Source of the DNA: Antedon mediterranea
Taxonomy: Eukaryota; Echinodermata; Crinoidea; Comatulida; Antedonidae
Direction: 5' to 3'
Assembly (NCBI RefSeq): GCF_964355755.1
Contig: NC_092670.1
Location: 3,683,001 to 3,747,000, forward strand
DNA: 64,000 bases
Shown: in pieces, positions 21,051 through 32,600 of the stretch
How positions within the stretch are numbered: the stretch's first letter is position 1
Layout: each line of letters begins with the position of its first letter
Translations under genes and position numbers: made by a program
The notes under the pieces: model-generated
The model's input: only the letters and a program-made list of their open reading frames with translations
Database searches by the model: none
Told to the model about the DNA's origin: nothing

Positions 21051-23361
21051 ATGTCTCTAAAATCAGAAAATTCTACAAGGAAAGCTAAACCAAAATCGGC
21101 TAACGATTCTGTAACACCAGCACTAAGTATTTATACTTATAATGTTGAAGACAAAACAGAAGACAAAGAGAATGATGCCAACACCGAAGGTAAACCATAC
21201 TATAGTGCACGGTTCGTGAAAACAATGTGCTCTGAAGGCTTTCGAATTTCTCGATTGATTTAAATGTTTGTCATGTGTATTATTTTTCTCTCAAAAGCTT
21301 GGTTCAATTTCCATTAACTGCAACGCAAGCTCAACGTATGTGATTTGATGGATTATTCGAACTGTCGCTTGTAATTTGTCATCTCGCTTGCGTCTACGTC
21401 CTTGCGTTGTGTCCTCGTGGGAACCAAGCGTTAATTTCATACAACTTTGTGTTGTTTTTATTGACGAAAATACCTGCGTTTGCGTTTAGGCTTAAGTTTG
21501 GTGCCCACTAGAACGTAACGCAAGGATGTAAACGCAACGCAAGCGTTTTAACCAATGACAAGCAAAGTTATAGACAGTTAGCAATCACAAGCGAATAAGC
21601 CATCGCTTGTGATTGGTCAATTCACTTGCGTTGCGTTACGTCCTTGCGTTGCGTCGCTAGTGGGAACCAAGCATTAGTAACGTACCCGGGTACGTTAGTT
21701 CCTGCCCACCTAATTTAGCGATAACTATGCACATGAAATAAGCTTACCCGGTAAATAAACATAAAGCGTGGTTCCCACTAGCGACGCAACGCAAGAACGT
21801 AACGCAACGCAAGTGAATTGACCAATCACAAGCGATGGCTTATTCGCTTGTGATTGCTAACTGTCTATAACTTCGCTTGTCATTGGTTAAAACGCTTGCG
21901 TTGCGTTTACGTCCTTGCGTTACGTTCTAGTGGGAACCACGCTTAACTAGTTCTATGTGTCCCTAATCAACATCAAAGTACCGTTATGAAACTTATTAAT
22001 TTTTTATTATTATTTTTGTTTGTAGTTATTGAAGAATGCCGCCAGTTGCTACAGAACCACAAAGTACCCCTTGTAGGCAATGTTCTACCCAACGAAATGC
22101 TAAGATATCTCCAGCTTAACATGGTCTTTGACAGCGACACCGCTCAACGAATTCGACGAGGTGGAAAGGGCGTCGCAGCAGAGACAAATCAGTTGATAAT
22201 AACGGAACTTCTAACGCGAGGACAGCGGGAGTTTGATGTTTACTGTAACGGACTCATTGCAATGAACTTGAACTTATTAGCAGATTTACTCCAGCAAAAA
22301 CATTTTTCAAGTAAGTACGGTTTTACTTATTCTAATTCGGATAACCCGGATGGAAGAATAATTAGGAAAATATTGAAATATTCTAAGATAAAGAGATCTT
22401 GTTAAGTCTAGATATATGGAGTGTATTTGTGTTGGCTATTATACACTAGGCCTATAACCATAATGCACGGGGGCTCTTTCTGAGAATGCGTCATCGACAT
22501 GTTTTTACAAACTATCATGGAAAGTTGATATGTCCACTTGTGCTTGTAGTTTACCAACGACGGTGCTCATTTGTCTGGCTGAGGCGCTTACCGAAATAAA
22601 TAATATTCAATAAAAACATGTAGAGGGTATGTATAAAATAAAAAATCATTATATTCGACATCAATTATCATGCTTTTTTCGTTTTCGCTTCTGCTTTAAC
22701 CACAGAAAATATGCATGTACTTGAACCAGCGTCCAAGATGTTAGGACATCACTGGAAACGACTGGCAATTGAACTAGGGGTCTCTAGACATGTACCAAAA
22801 ATTGAAGCAAAGTACGTTAGAATTCGGGAACAGGCGTTATATTGCCTTCTTCTATGGGAACAGACTGCAGGGGCACAGGCGACTGGAAGGAGACTAATTG
22901 ATGCAATAGAAGCCTGTGACATGAAACGAACGGCAGGTCAGTTGAGGAATTAGTTAAACATTTATAGTCATATATAGTAAAATGTATATGAAATAAATAT
23001 ATCTATAGAAGTCTCTCTCAATAGGAATTTCGGCTGATAGATTAAAGATTTAAACGCCCCTCCCTTGAAATGGAGATGTCCGCGAAAGGTTCATGTGCTT
23101 AAAATAATACCATATCTCTTCTTTTTTTATAGCTCATGTAAGAAAAGTAGTGGATCCAAAAAGTGGAAAAAAGAAAAAAAAAGGAAAGAAATGTAAGTTT
23201 ATAAATAAATTAAAAAGGATATTTTAACAGAGCATAATAGTGACCATGCTTTTTCCAATTTCTGTCTTTAAGTAGATAAATAAATCATTGGAATTCATTT
23301 TTAAAATTGTATAATTTTCATCATTTTCACAGCTGGTAAAAAGAAAGCGAAGAAAAAGTAG
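21051..23361 (+). CDS. CRADD: CARD plus death-domain adaptor, CRADD/RAIDD-like
   Basis: Five exons: 21051-21189, 22026-22310, 22706-22936, 23133-23192, 23333-23361. All introns are GT-AG, the first four exons all end in phase 1, and the total is 247 residues. Exon 1 (residues 1-46) is a polar N-terminal extension. Exon 2 encodes a CARD at about 47-138 (VIEECRQLLQNHKVPLVG through LNLLADLLQQK). Exon 3 encodes a death domain at about 142-218 (HHWKRLAIELGVSRH, IREQALYCLLLWEQ). Exons 4-5 encode a 29-residue tail that is mostly Lys. CARD followed by death domain is the CRADD arrangement; CRADD links PIDD to caspase-2. The N-terminal extension and Lys tail are not part of the roughly 199-residue vertebrate protein as I know it. 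Orthology with CRADD is inferred from architecture; another invertebrate CARD-DD adaptor is possible. The ATG has A at -3. Confidence 0.75.
21298..21429. mobile_element. MITE family A copy in CRADD-like intron 1
   Basis: It starts GCTTGGTTCAATTTCC and ends GTCCTCGTGGGAACCAAGC. CAACGCAAGC and GCTTGCGTC arms surround a mutated core. Confidence 0.75.
21497..21673. mobile_element. MITE family A copy, long subfamily, intron 1
   Basis: A 177-bp element opening GTTTGGTGCCCACTAGAACG and closing GCTAGTGGGAACCAAGC. It contains the asymmetric insert ATAGACAGTTAGCAATCAC. It lies in opposite orientation to the copy at 21765-21943 and is near-identical to the one at 53839-54016. Confidence 0.85.
21765..21943. 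mobile_element. MITE family A copy, long subfamily, inverted partner in intron 1
   Basis: It starts GCGTGGTTCCCACTAGCGAC and ends GTTCTAGTGGGAACCACGC. It holds the same insert as 21497-21673 but read from the other strand, so the two copies form an inverted pair separated by about 90 bp inside one 836-bp intron. Confidence 0.85.
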
Positions 23362-23768
23362 AAGAAAGTGCAATATATTAAATACAAATAGTCTTCTGTT
23401 TTTATGTGATTAAATGTGATTACGTTGGTTGGTGTTACTAACCATACAGTATAAAATGAATCATTGCAAGGTAGTACATCCCTGACTTAGATTAACTTGT
23501 ATATACTGTTGATGGGAGTTGTTCAACATTTGTGAGAACTATGCACCAGGGTTGGATTGTAAACATCACAAATATAATTGAACGCCTGCTGGTGGTGCTC
23601 GAAAATAAATACTAACAACATAGAGGAAGCAAATCAGGACTTTGGGCAAGCCTACTCAAAAGGACTGAAGTTTGAAAAAATATAGAGTTTGCGTACACTC
23701 AATGACACAGAACATTCAATTTAATTGCTGCATAGTCTAATAACTGTATTATATTGGTTCTTTTTGTG

Positions 23769-23774
23769 AATAAA
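23769..23774 (+). terminator. Candidate polyadenylation signal of the CRADD-like gene
   Basis: AATAAA about 408 bp after the stop codon at 23361. Another AATAAA occurs near 23606, so the choice is uncertain. Confidence 0.35.
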
Positions 23775-25070
23775 TGTCGCAGGTGGCTGATTGAATTCAA
23801 CATTAGTAGTAATGAGTTTATTCTTATAACATCAAAGTAGTGACCGGCAACAGAAGTCATTACATTTCAGAATGGTAGACGGACTATGCATTCATTCCGG
23901 AAATCTTGTTTTAAAATCTCTTATTAATATGAATGGTAGATTATTATGCAGAAATCTTGACGAGTTCTCAATATCTAAATAATGAAATTACAATATATCT
24001 GAATGAAGAAGAAAGCACAACCTGCCCAAATAAAGGCAGATAGCTGTTGGTTACCGAAGTAAAGAAACTAATTCCAAAAATTATTGAAAGAATTCAAATA
24101 TTTATTTTTTTTTGGTTGTTTATCATTTTGTTGTTGACTACAATATAAAGAATACAGACAACTGATAAATAATATATATTTAGTTTTTGTTAAAAAAATG
24201 TTTGTAAATAAAAGTTGTGAATCACAAACCAATCGCTACAGAAAATTGCCACTCAAAAGCTAGAATAACACACAAGTATTAGCCTTTTCAACAGCATATA
24301 AAATACTCATTTTTATCTTATCTTGTTAATATCCTCCTAGCCCGAATTAACAATCCAAACTTACTACACGTAAATATCGTCTAGGCTAGGTTATCTCCCT
24401 GGGCACAGAATAGATTTGGATAGCGTGGAGTGGTTTTCATTGTACGCCGAGCAAGTATTAAATCATGACGATATGTTGATACATGTCTTGTAGGAAAAGA
24501 TGAATGCACTATATCAACTACCTACCATGTAGGTGTTGTAGGCAACGCACATAAAAAGCCTTTCTAAATAATATAAAAAACAATGGCTCTCTGATTTACA
24601 AACTTATACTCAAATATTCATGCTGTACAGATGGTGTGTTTGATGGCAAACTAGGCTCATCATTAAAGCACTACAATTATGGTACAAGCAGTGCCAAGCG
24701 AATCGGTAATTCCTTATTAGGAAAAATTTAACCATAAAGTAGTGATCATCATTTGTTTTGAGGTGTATCATCATCATCTTTGTTGATACTGGTTCGAGAG
24801 CGAAAAATATTTCTAACATCCTTTTGTTGGTTAACCATCATTGAAACAGTAATAAGCGCTATTTAAATGATATAAGCTAAACTTATAATTTAAAGAGTTA
24901 GGACTGAAAAATAGCTGTCCTAGTTATGGGCGACATGTTTCAAAGGTCACAGACTCTGTGAAAGACACTATCTGTTGCTTAGTTCATCAAAAATCACCCA
25001 CAATGCACAAAAACACCTGTAGTTTAAAGCCTGATCAATAATTATACATTAACAATAATCTGACCTGACC
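23775..25070. other. Space between two convergent genes
   Basis: This lies between the CRADD-like gene (+) and COPS3 (-) and probably includes both 3' UTRs. TTTATT hexamers near 24100 and 23817 could be minus-strand AATAAA signals for COPS3. No exon or clear mobile element is visible. Confidence 0.45.
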
Positions 25071-28000
25071 TCACTTACTACCAGCCACTAAAGAAGGCAT
25101 ATCATCATCTTCCCGGATTCCCATACTCTGTAAGAAATAAGAAAAGAAATGAAAGAAAAATTAATATATAAAAAAGCTTGATGGAAAATTTAAACCAAAT
25201 CAACCTAAGGGTGGGCTTATGTCGACACGGAACAGAAAGATATTAAATTCAACTTAAATTATAGCTATAACCTAAATGCACATTTTTGCAAAATAAGTTG
25301 AGCAAATGACAGTAACTAAAAGAAACTGAAAACTCTATATTGGTATATTAGTTATTACATTTATATTATCACAGTAAGAATTTATTATTGTGTGAATCAG
25401 ATAAGAGTATAACATACCTTTTGTACAAACTGTGGGTTCTTGGTGATTTCTTGTTCCATCTCTTTCAGTTTAGTGTCAAGTTGAATGCACTTTCTCATCT
25501 TATGAAAACATAAGAATTAATTAATAAGACAAAATTTATAAAATAGGCAATACACTATATTTATTAAGGCCATTGATATGTGATTATTTCTTTAATTGAC
25601 AACTTGTTATTTTCAATCAATTTGAATAGTATATATATAATAGAACACCTCTGTTAGGACACCTACTATGGGACACTTTCCTGTAAAAGAAAAAAGGGGA
25701 CAGTGCCGTTAACAACTTTATCATGTTACTAGGAGAAATTGAATCTATCAATTAATACCAACCTCTTCATCCATAAGCATCAGCATTTTTGGATTGTCAT
25801 ATTTCTCTGGATTATCTTTAAATCTTACCATTCCGTCTTTTTTGTTGATTGCTGCAAATATATCGCCATCATCAATCTGTAGGCAATAATAACAAATATG
25901 ATGGTTAATAAAAAACATTACCATACTTAGAAATAACAGATTAACACAATAAAAACAAAGATATGTGGTTATACAATAAAATGATATGAATGGGGAAACC
26001 ACCAGTGGAGAACTTACCATATCAAGGACGTATTTCTCAGCTTCTTGAGCGCTTGCTAAGTGACATCTTCTAGCAATGTCACTTAGTGACAAAGTAAGAA
26101 ATGTCTGTAAAATACAGAAAAACGCTCAAAGATACAAAGAAAATGTTTATCAATTATAATTATAATAATTGTGTAAATTGTCTACATTATCAAACTTAAT
26201 TTGACAAAAAATTGTGATGTGCCCATATATGGATGTCATATCACTACCATATTTGGGCACATCACAATTTTTTGTCAAAGTAGGTTGATAGTGTAGACAG
26301 AGCTTAAGGTAAATAAATGTTAAATTATTGTATTATAACACACTGTGTAAATTATACAGTTGGGAATGAAGCTAAGATGTTTCTATTTTGAGCACACTGT
26401 ACCTTAGTTAATCTCTGGATATTCTTCCTGTACATGGAGGCTACTACCTGCTTTACTAAACCAATATTCTGATCCTGAAGAAAAACACAAAGTCAGAGTT
26501 AAGGTATATTTCATCTTTGTCATTTCATATTCAATGCACTATTGGACATACAGGATATCAAACATGGTTTTTAGATACAAGACACTTAAAAAAGAATATC
26601 TTTTTTACACCATTTAATTAAATACATTTAAACAAAAAAGAAATGAACATACGTTTGTGAACTGTTCTGTGTGCTTAGCTACCACTGTCTGTACGTCTGC
26701 TGGATTCATACTAGAATATGAGTTGGCCAAGTCATGATACGCCTGACTTAATGGCTGAAAGAGATAACAAAACAATCACCTGAAGTCATGGTCTATTCAA
26801 CTTAATAAATATATTCACAACACCTGATGTGTATTTTAGCTGTACAACATGGTCTACTCACCTTAATAAATCTATTCACAACACCTGATGTGTATTTCGG
26901 TAACATCAGCATCTTTCCATGGTGTATGAGACACACCAGGATGTACTTTTTGTAAGCTTCTAACATAATGTGACTGACAGCCATTGCTGGAACTGTAATA
27001 GCCTACAAAAAGAGAATTAACAACATGATAGGTAATGTATGTGAAATCATTAACAAACTCAAAGAAAAAACATACATTAAACTTTTAATGTAGAGTGCAT
27101 GTCGTACAATGTCCTTATACGCGGTTCTCACTAAACACAATACAACTACGTAAAGGATTTGACCAATCACAAGCAATTAGTTATTTGAACTGATGCTTGT
27201 CATTGGTCAATTCGCTTGCGTTGCCAAGCTTTAGGTGCAAATTCATTATTAATTGAATGAGGCACCTGTTCAAACAGTTTAAATACTCACCACTTCAAAG
27301 AAATAACAAGATCGACTCCAGTTTTTGACAGCTGTGTAGATCATACCACCATAGTAATAATAACATAGAAAATAACTAACATCACTCTGACCACCCTGCA
27401 AAATAAAGTTGATGAAAATAATTTTAAAAAGTAAAATTGAAAATCAAATAGAAGTAGCAAAAGTACAAAGACATTTTGGGAAACTGTGTGAGATTGAAAA
27501 AAGAATGAACTTGTACTCTTCTGCTTGGAATAGCATACAGAGGCACTATACCATTAGACCATAATGATTTGTTTTAATACAATTAATTGATTATTACCCT
27601 GATTTCTTTGCTGACATCTGTAATATCCACATCCAACAGAGCGAGGGCAGGCTTCATACATTTTGAAGCAAGACATAACTGAAATAAATACATAGGGAAA
27701 TAAATATTCATTTAAAGAGTTCATTTAAAATTGTAAATAAAAAAGGCACAGATATATTAAATAATTAGTAATTTTATCAAATAAATTATTTAAAATATAT
27801 ACGGCCTATAGTTAAGTAGTCTACTAAGAAGGGTGCCACCACTATTTCCCTATTTCTTGACTGTAAGTTTGATTAAGGGTTCCTACCTGGCATATGTCTG
27901 CATGAATGGATGTGAGTTGAGTCTCATGCATCTGTATCTTAGTAACAGCTTTGACTAGAAGGTCAATACCCCTAAGGGGCTGCTTGTGCTCTATTAACAT

Positions 28001-29212
28001 TGTTGTGAACTGGTGGGCTAAGTTTGCATCTGAAAATAATATGTAAATACTTAATCATAACAGAAACTATAATTGCGAAACCAGGCCAAGGGTTGTAGTG
28101 AGTTTGATCAGCGTGATTGCTTGTCGTAAAAGGCCTAGACCTATCTATTAAAAACCATACTATAGCTTTCTGCATGATATATCATATGTAATGACAGGCT
28201 AGAATTGATTGAAACTTTTAATGAGCTGCTTTTGGCTTCCTAAATTGTCCTCTTTTTTTACATTCAATCAGTTGTTAGCCATAGTAATTTTACTTGTTAT
28301 TAATGTTTTCAGATGCATATCCAGGATTTTTTTTAACAGAGAGCTGCAACGTTAACATAAGATGTGTCTGACAAATAGATATAAAAAGTAGTTCATTTCA
28401 TATCATTTTAGCTGTCAAAAGTGGGGACAGTGTGACTTTATCGGTTCTCCCAGGATCCGCCCATGGTTTCTGTGGATTATTTGTGGTATATTTTCAATTA
28501 GCATGTTTTGAATGTTGTAGCCCTCCTTACATGTTTCTACTGCAAAACGAATTTGTTCTCCATTACACATCGACAGAAAGAGTTGCGTTTGCGATACAAG
28601 TGTCTCAAAATCATTTGTTGGGGACACCGGTTGTGAGTACTTTGCATATCTGAAAAACAAATGAAATACAAAAATTAATTAAAAAGTAATGCTGAATGGT
28701 TTGGAATAAAGACTGAAAAAACATAGTATATTGTAGGCCTACTTACAAAATAGCCAATACACCGAGGGAATGCAATTGGGGGTCAAGTGTACCCAGCACT
28801 GTGTCCAAACTGCTCACATTCTTCTTCAGTAAATCAAGATTCTTGTTCAGTTCTTCACATAGTTGGCTGTAATTCCCTGTAAAAATAATTGTTTTACATT
28901 GATTGGTGTGTAAATAACTAGAGCAGGACGAAATGACTCGAAAAATCTGGGTACTCACTCGGAGCATGTTTCTTCTGACGTTGTGCCTAACTAGCCCATC
29001 AAGACAGAGAAAGGCTAGGCCTAACCCAACTGAGGACATAGGCTAGCTCCTGTTTATTTTGTCTATATATTCACAACTAACATAATTGCACCATGACTAA
29101 TAACTGTTCAGTCAATTTATAAGTATATTTTGTAATTTAAAGTAGAAAATAACTCACCGTCAGCACTTAAACTGACAACGGAATTCACGAAACCCTCCAA
29201 CTGGGACGCCAT
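25071..29212 (-). CDS. COPS3: COP9 signalosome subunit 3
   Basis: Thirteen exons, 5' to 3' on the minus strand: 29212-29158, 28876-28747, 28649-28531, 28029-27887, 27678-27598, 27395-27291, 27002-26862, 26754-26653, 26474-26403, 26104-26018, 25876-25763, 25498-25418, 25127-25071. Phases join throughout to give 428 residues, against 423 in human. The protein aligns end to end with COPS3: N-terminus [19 protein letters not shown], then [48 protein letters not shown] and [10 protein letters not shown]. Residues of about 200-368 form the PCI region that builds the signalosome scaffold, which removes NEDD8 from cullins. The start ATG has A at -3 and G at +4. The exon 11 donor (GTTGGT) is weak; the other donors are conventional. 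Intron 3 carries a repeat also found at the FBF1 start, intron 6 a MITE A copy, intron 9 a MITE B copy. Confidence 0.95.
26178..26303. mobile_element. MITE family B copy in COPS3 intron
   Basis: A palindromic element with arms TTGTCTACATTATCAAAC and its complement GTTGATAGTGTAGACAGAGC. An inner inverted pair TGACAAAAAATTGTGATGTG / CACATCACAATTTTTTGTCA surrounds CCCATATATGG. Non-coding. Two further copies lie at 47775-47925 and 60654-60780. Confidence 0.85.
26787..26908. repeat. 61-bp tandem duplication across a COPS3 exon edge
   Basis: CATGGTCTATTCAACTTAAT at 26787 is repeated as CATGGTCTACTCACCTTAAT at 26848, an offset of 61 bp. It continues through ATTCACAACACCTGATGTGT. The right copy is the true 3' end of COPS3 exon 7 with its donor (GTGAGT on the minus strand). 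The left copy has the donor changed to GTTGAAT and lies in the intron. Confidence 0.8.
27118..27235. mobile_element. MITE family A copy in COPS3 intron, divergent
   Basis: It starts TACGCGGTTCTCACTAAAC. The core is TTTGACCAATCACAAGC and TTGTCATTGGTCAATTCGC, then GCGTTGCCAAGC. The outer arms are decayed. Confidence 0.65.
28079..28207. repeat. Dispersed repeat shared with the FBF1 5' region
   Basis: GTAGTGAGTTTGATCAGCGT, ACTATAGCTTTCTGCATGA and ACAGGCTAGAA occur here in COPS3 intron 3. They recur in the same order and orientation at about 29530-29670. The repeat is only known from these two copies. Confidence 0.7.
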
Positions 29213-29630
29213 GCTAGCTGCTGAAATTGGAACCAAGACTTCCGTCAAAAGAGGGCGTATTTTGTTTGTTTACATTTATTTTAATTTAAAAATAAAAAGC
29301 TTTAAAACATTGTCCAGAATGTTTGCTATTAATTAGGTTATTAGTAAAATGTATATAGCGTTATAGTAGTTTGTATGGTAAGATCTCATTAAATGTATTT
29401 GAACAGGTTCAAAATGTTATGTTATTGGTCTTATTAACAATTTATTTCACATAATAAAATTCTAGGCCGGGCGTGAACAATATAAAGGCGAATCCAGGCC
29501 GAGGGACAACCCACCAACAAGGGTTGAACTTGTAGTGAGTTTGATCGGCGTGATCGTACTAGAAGGCCTAGCCTACCGCTGATATTTAAAACCGTACTAT
29601 AGCTTTTTGCATGAATGATACAGTATATAC
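29213..29630. promoter_or_regulatory. Shared COPS3/FBF1 promoter interval
   Basis: The ATG codons of COPS3 (-, 29212) and FBF1 (+, about 29631) are about 420 bp apart and point away from each other. No other gene fits between them, so transcription probably starts divergently from here. I saw no TATA box in good position. The right third is made of the repeat also found at 28079-28207. Confidence 0.5.
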
Positions 29631-32600
29631 ATGAAAATGATCGTATGTAATTTTTTACAGGCTAGAAGTGGAAGAAGAAAAAACCAGGGCGGTGAGTTGT
29701 TTGAATGAATTCAAGTTAAAAATAAGCCCATCCATTCATGTTCTAGGTTGGGCTTACTGTATTTTCGAAAAAATGCAGCAGGCTTTTTTATTTAAAATTA
29801 ATTTGATTTCGTTAATTTTTACTTTGTGTTTTATTTAATTTTTGTTATCAATTAATTTGATTAGAGTAAGTTTTCCTTTTAGCTTCTCTGGATGATGATT
29901 TAACTGGTTTACTTGGAGATGATGATGGTTAGTTTTTAAAATTAAATAAATTTGCAACAAAGACAACATGAGTAGAAATAAATTAAAAACTATTATTTAC
30001 AAATAATATATTCTGTAACTCAGAAATGAAGACATACCATCAAGTCTGAAAATGTTGCCTCACAAAAAAGAAAAGAAAAATATAATTATTATAACATTTT
30101 TTATCCTTTTTTAGATGACTTCTTCAGTAGTGGAGGAAAGCAAACGCCAAGTAAATCAAGAACCTTGTTAGTATATTAAAGATTACTCACGACATTACCT
30201 TAAACACTTCGGTGTCAGTCAAGGACTTACGAAAGTTTAAAAAGCTCTAGAAAAAATCTATAAAAGCAGCAACCGATATAAACTACTTAAAAAATTAAAA
30301 TAAATGTTTCAGTAATATGCAGCAAACATCAATAAAATTATTTGTATCTACTTTGGTTTTTTCTTAAGTGTAACTCACAAAATTCAGACCAATTTTTACA
30401 ATAATTTTACGATGTGACAAATGCTTACAAGTTACTTGATAGATTGAAATGCAAAAACTAAAGAATGGGAAAATGGTGTCATAAGAAATAATAATAAATG
30501 GTTTCTCAAAGGACTTGAACCTGGAACTATTAGTTTGTAAGTCAACTGTCTGTACCACCAAGCTGTCCATATCCACTAAAGCTAAACTTTAAATGACTCC
30601 TGTCAAAAAAATCATATATATTTTATCAAATACAATTTTCTTTCTATTTTTCTAGACCTGATGAAGATTTCTATAGCAACCTGGCTGCAGATGTTGATAT
30701 AACAGTAAGTGTCTATATGTAAATAGTAAAGAAAAACTGATTATGTAGACACACTGACATACATCCATTACATTTTAAAATCAAAAGGTGACTTAAGTAG
30801 CATACCATGAGGGTATTAGTAATAGTCAGTTTTTATTCTAATAGGAGTCTGATGTATCGGAAGCAGATGTTGCGCAGGTGGCTAAGAGCCTGGCGGTAAG
30901 TGGCCTAAATGGAAAAATATAGATAGGTTATCCCTATTCTAGACATACGTAATACAGAATTTAACTGTATAATAAGTTCAATAATTTGCACTTTTATCAT
31001 TAATCTTTTGCTCTTTTTAAAATTTTTATGTTGATTGTTCAGTGCTTAGAGGCACCCTTCAATTTACACTATATTAAATTGATCTTTATTATTATTAATG
31101 TCCTAGAAGAGATCAACGTATGTTACAGCTATAGTAGACTTTGTTTTATTTTATCCATAAAAGTATATAAGATAAGATAAGATAACTTTTATTGATCCTC
31201 AAAAAGGAAATTCATTGCTCGTCATACTACTATAATACATGTTACAGGATATGGACGGAATGGATGATAGCCTTTTTGGCAACAGTTTAAAGAAAGCTAA
31301 ATCACCAAGGGACCGAAACAAATCCAAGGGTCTAGGAGAGACATACACCAAGGAGCAGAAGCCAGTGACTCCCCAGACACCAGATTTGAATGATACATTC
31401 ACCATCGATAGAAGTAGCCTAGATGTTGGTAGACCTACTACTAGTCGAGGGAGACGAGGAAGAGAGCCACTAACGAATGATGTTGAAACAACCTCTAGAG
31501 ATACTGGTGCAGATGTTCTGAAACTTGATGATGACTCACCACGAAAGACTGAATCCAGACCTGCAAGAAAAAAATATGAACCCAAGAAATATGACTTTGG
31601 AGGTTTGTATAGTTAGCAATTTACCTGAATATACAAATATATTCAATACTGTTAACAATTTCTGACTATATTTCAATATCTTCGTCTTTTTTAACGTATT
31701 CATAAAAAAAAATGAATATGTTAAGAAATAAATGTGTTAAGAAATGAATACGCTGAGAAATGAATACGCTGAGAAATGTATATGTTGAAAAATGAATATG
31801 TTAAGATATGAAAATGTTAAGAAATGAATACGCTAGGAACTAAATATGCTAAGAAATGAATAAGAAAATAAATGAATGAATGTGTTAAGAAATGAATATG
31901 TTAAGATACGAGTGTGTTAAGATGAAAAGTTTTGTTTACAGACTTTGATGAAGACGATCCTCTAGCAGGTCTTCTCTCGGATGAAGATGATAAACCAATA
32001 AAAAAGACACAACCCAAAACGCAGCCAGTGATACAAGCAGAACCAACAGAGGTTAAACAACAAGGAAAGAAAATACCAAGTGTCGAAGAACCGAAGGCAG
32101 CAACTGAAATCATATCAGATAGCCCAAGTCCTAGGCCAAGCTCTAGCCAGCGAGTTAGAGCCAAACCTCAGGTAGACATTGATTTTGATGATGATGGTGA
32201 TGTTTTGGACACCCTTGGATTTGACAGTACACCCAGAGGTAAGCATGTAAGACTTGGATAGATTTTAAACAAAGGTGAAGTATTAAATGTTAAATATACA
32301 TTAATTTGTTAATACATTAATTTCTTCAGAAAAAGTTTCAAGAACTGATGACTCTGACAACAAAGAGAAGGCTGCTGCACGGTCGAAGGTCAATGATTTA
32401 TTTGGAGCTAGTTCTGCTAAGAAGCTGCTTGAGAAACCACCAGCATCCTCACTGAAGAAAGAGTTTATTTTAGACAAGAAATACACAAAGAAAGAACCAG
32501 GTATGACTTGTGTGTTTATTTTTTATTTGTTTTGGATTGGCAAGAGATAAAATTACGGTTGTAATGATGATTATTTTCTTATTTTAGAGTCAAAAGTTGT

